A stretch of DNA of 64,000 nucleotides from positions 558,001 to 622,000 of the forward strand of contig NZ_CP124620.1 of assembly GCF_030128875.1 (NCBI RefSeq), given 5' to 3'. How positions within the stretch are numbered: position 1 is the stretch's first letter; the number at the start of each line of letters is the position of its first letter. The position numbers and the translations under genes are program-made. The DNA is from Stenotrophomonas sp. BIO128-Bstrain (GTDB lineage: Bacteria > Pseudomonadota > Gammaproteobacteria > Xanthomonadales > Xanthomonadaceae). Under the pieces are notes generated by a model, which saw nothing but the letters and a program-made list of their open reading frames with translations, did not search any database and had not been told where the DNA came from. Shown here piece by piece: positions 62,829 through 64,000 of this stretch.

Positions 62829-63206
62829 GTGAGCGATTTCGACAACGTCACCACCCCGCCGCCGCCGGTGAGCGCCCCGGCACCGGCCGATCAGCGCACC
62901 ATGGCGCTGGTGGCCCACCTGCTGGGCATCTTCACCTGGTTCCTCGGCCCGCTGATCATCTGGCTGATCAACAAGGACGACAGCAGCAAGCGCTTCGTCA
63001 CCGACCAGGCCAAGGAAGCGCTGAACTTCCAGATCACCATCACCATCGCGATGCTGATCTGCATCGTGCTGACCATCGTCATCATCGGCGGCCTGCTGGC
63101 GCCGATCGTCGGCCTGCTCAACGTGATCTTCTGCATCATCGCAGCAGTCAAGGCCAACAACGGCGAAGCCTACCGTTATCCGTTCGCCCTGCGCCTGATC
63201 AAGTAA
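62829..63206 (+). CDS. DUF4870 membrane protein
   Basis: A 125-residue protein with three hydrophobic segments (about 33-48, 72-94 and 95-110) and a Pro-rich N-terminus (TTPPPPVSAPAPADQRT). DUF4870 proteins are widespread small membrane proteins of unknown function. GTG at 62829 is the start, supported by AAGGAG 6 nt upstream. The motif WLINKDDSSKRFVTDQAKEALNFQ is the family signature. It is followed by a bidirectional terminator. Confidence 0.87.
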   Translation: MSDFDNVTTPPPPVSAPAPADQRTMALVAHLLGIFTWFLGPLIIWLINKDDSSKRFVTDQAKEALNFQITITIAMLICIVLTIVIIGGLLAPIVGLLNVIFCIIAAVKANNGEAYRYPFALRLIK

Positions 63207-63227
63207 TCGATCCGCAGCGCTGGAACG

Positions 63228-63256
63228 AAAAACGCCCGGGATTCCCGGGCGTTTTT
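63228..63256. terminator. Bidirectional terminator between the DUF4870 gene and ispA
   Basis: A 13-bp perfect stem (63228-63240 with 63244-63256, loop ATT) flanked by AAAAA and TTTTT. It serves the plus-strand DUF4870 gene and the minus-strand ispA gene. Confidence 0.88.
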
Positions 63257-63308
63257 CTGTGTCCTGGCGTTGTGCAACCACGCCATGCGTGGCTGCCGGC
63301 ACGGTCGC

Positions 63309-64000
63309 TCAGTGGTCCCGCTCAACCGCCAGCTTCGCCAGCGCACGCAGTGCATCTGCCGGCTCGCCATATCCGGCCAGGCCATCGAACATCTGCTCGC
63401 TCAGCGTGCGCAGATGCGCCTTCGCCCCGTCCATGCCGAGCAGTGCCGGGAAGGTCGACTTGGCCTGTGCCTCGTCCTTGCCGGCGGTCTTGCCGAGCTG
63501 TTCGGAACTGGCTTCGACATCGAGGATGTCATCGCGCACCTGGAATGCCAGACCGAGCGCCGAGGCGACCGTATCCAGCGTTGCCAGATCGGCGGCGGGT
63601 GCCTGGCCACACAGCGCGCCCATGCGCACCGCCGCGCGGATCAGTGCGCCGGTCTTGAGCGCGTGCATGCGCTCAAGATCCTGCAGCGGCTGTTGATGAC
63701 CGGTGGCGTCGATATCCAGCGCCTGGCCGCCGCACATGCCGGCGGCACCGGAGGCGTGGGCCAGCGTCTGCAGGCAGGCCACGCGCAGTGACGCGGGCAG
63801 CGGCGCATCGGCGATCAGGCCGAACGCGCGCGTCTGCAGGGCATCACCGGCGAGGATCGCGGTGGCTTCATCAAAGGCGATGTGCGTGGTCGGGCGGCCG
63901 CGACGCAGGGCGTCATCGTCCATCGCCGGCAGATCGTCATGCACCAGCGAATACGCGTGGATCAGCTCGACCGCCATCGCCGGCGCGTCCAGCGCGTTCT
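63309..64000 (-). CDS. ispA: Farnesyl diphosphate synthase (N-terminus outside window)
   Basis: The C-terminal part of IspA, which condenses IPP and DMAPP/GPP to farnesyl diphosphate. The first Asp-rich motif is DDLPAMDDDALRRG (DDxxxxD), the second is in FQVRDDILDVEA. The frame runs to the last base of the window (NALDAPAMAVELIH), so about the first 70 residues are missing. It ends with the family-like LRALAKLAVERDH. A terminator stands 50 bp past the stop codon. Confidence 0.95.
   Translation of the reverse strand, partial: NALDAPAMAVELIHAYSLVHDDLPAMDDDALRRGRPTTHIAFDEATAILAGDALQTRAFGLIADAPLPASLRVACLQTLAHASGAAGMCGGQALDIDATGHQQPLQDLERMHALKTGALIRAAVRMGALCGQAPAADLATLDTVASALGLAFQVRDDILDVEASSEQLGKTAGKDEAQAKSTFPALLGMDGAKAHLRTLSEQMFDGLAGYGEPADALRALAKLAVERDH

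Overview
The window is a dense, high-GC chromosomal segment of a gamma-proteobacterium of the Xanthomonadaceae/Lysobacteraceae, most likely Stenotrophomonas. The evidence is the gene content (AidB-like acyl-CoA dehydrogenase, stand-alone RnfB-like ferredoxin, YhdP/RNase G/Maf cluster, DUF4097 and FecR/CHASE2 modules) and GTAG-headed REP hairpins that look like the SMAG family of S. maltophilia (13301-13360 and 26539-26558). About 60 genes and one tRNA are supported. The first and last genes run off the window edges. I see no CRISPR array, insertion sequence, prophage or rRNA.

Region 1 (1-13.4 kb) is metabolic and surface genes. It holds the aidB end, two tandem alanine-rich LEA-like lipoproteins, an acetyl-CoA acetyltransferase, a NalP-like lipidated subtilisin autotransporter, leucine dehydrogenase and an HDOD protein behind a sigma-28 (FliA) type promoter. 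A ClsC-type phospholipase D follows, then an RluF/RsuA-family protein that has lost its catalytic Asp, a YgjP-like metalloprotease, a DUF2058 protein and a DksA-type zinc finger protein.

Region 2 (13.4-21.9 kb) has a small MscS channel, a previously uncalled 63-residue exported ORF, and an ECF sigma / anti-sigma-like / DUF4097 operon. It continues with a YkgJ cysteine-cluster protein, a YegD-like Hsp70, YjdM, a transglutaminase-like TPR protein, an HD hydrolase and small membrane proteins.

Region 3 (22-37.3 kb) has an AcvB/VirJ-type hydrolase convergent with MprF, which together look like a lysyl-phosphatidylglycerol make/break pair. Then come RidA, an RnfB-like ferredoxin, a HAD phosphatase, metG, DUF2147, a glyoxalase-fold protein overlapping a serine beta-lactamase-like protein, a DUF885 peptidase, DUF502 and several hypotheticals.

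Region 4 (37.4-48.9 kb) holds a FecR/LysM plus CHASE2-GGDEF operon with a Clp/CRP-type site upstream, a CnoX-type thioredoxin, and the conserved leuS-lptE-holA-nadD-rsfS-rlmH run (translation, LPS export, replication, NAD synthesis, ribosome maturation).

Region 5 (48.9-53.1 kb) is tRNA-Asn, a large TonB-dependent receptor and a SIMPL protein, placed between rlmH and maf. Region 6 (53.1-64 kb) is maf-rng-yhdP-tldD, a divergent darP, pmbA, a DUF4870 membrane protein and the end of ispA.

The most interesting signals are regulatory and evolutionary. They are a c-di-GMP-receptor (Clp) site in front of a diguanylate cyclase operon, a FliA promoter for an HDOD gene, REP elements whose GTAG supplies the stop codon of two genes, a pseudouridine synthase without its catalytic Asp, and the small ORF divergent from the ECF sigma operon.
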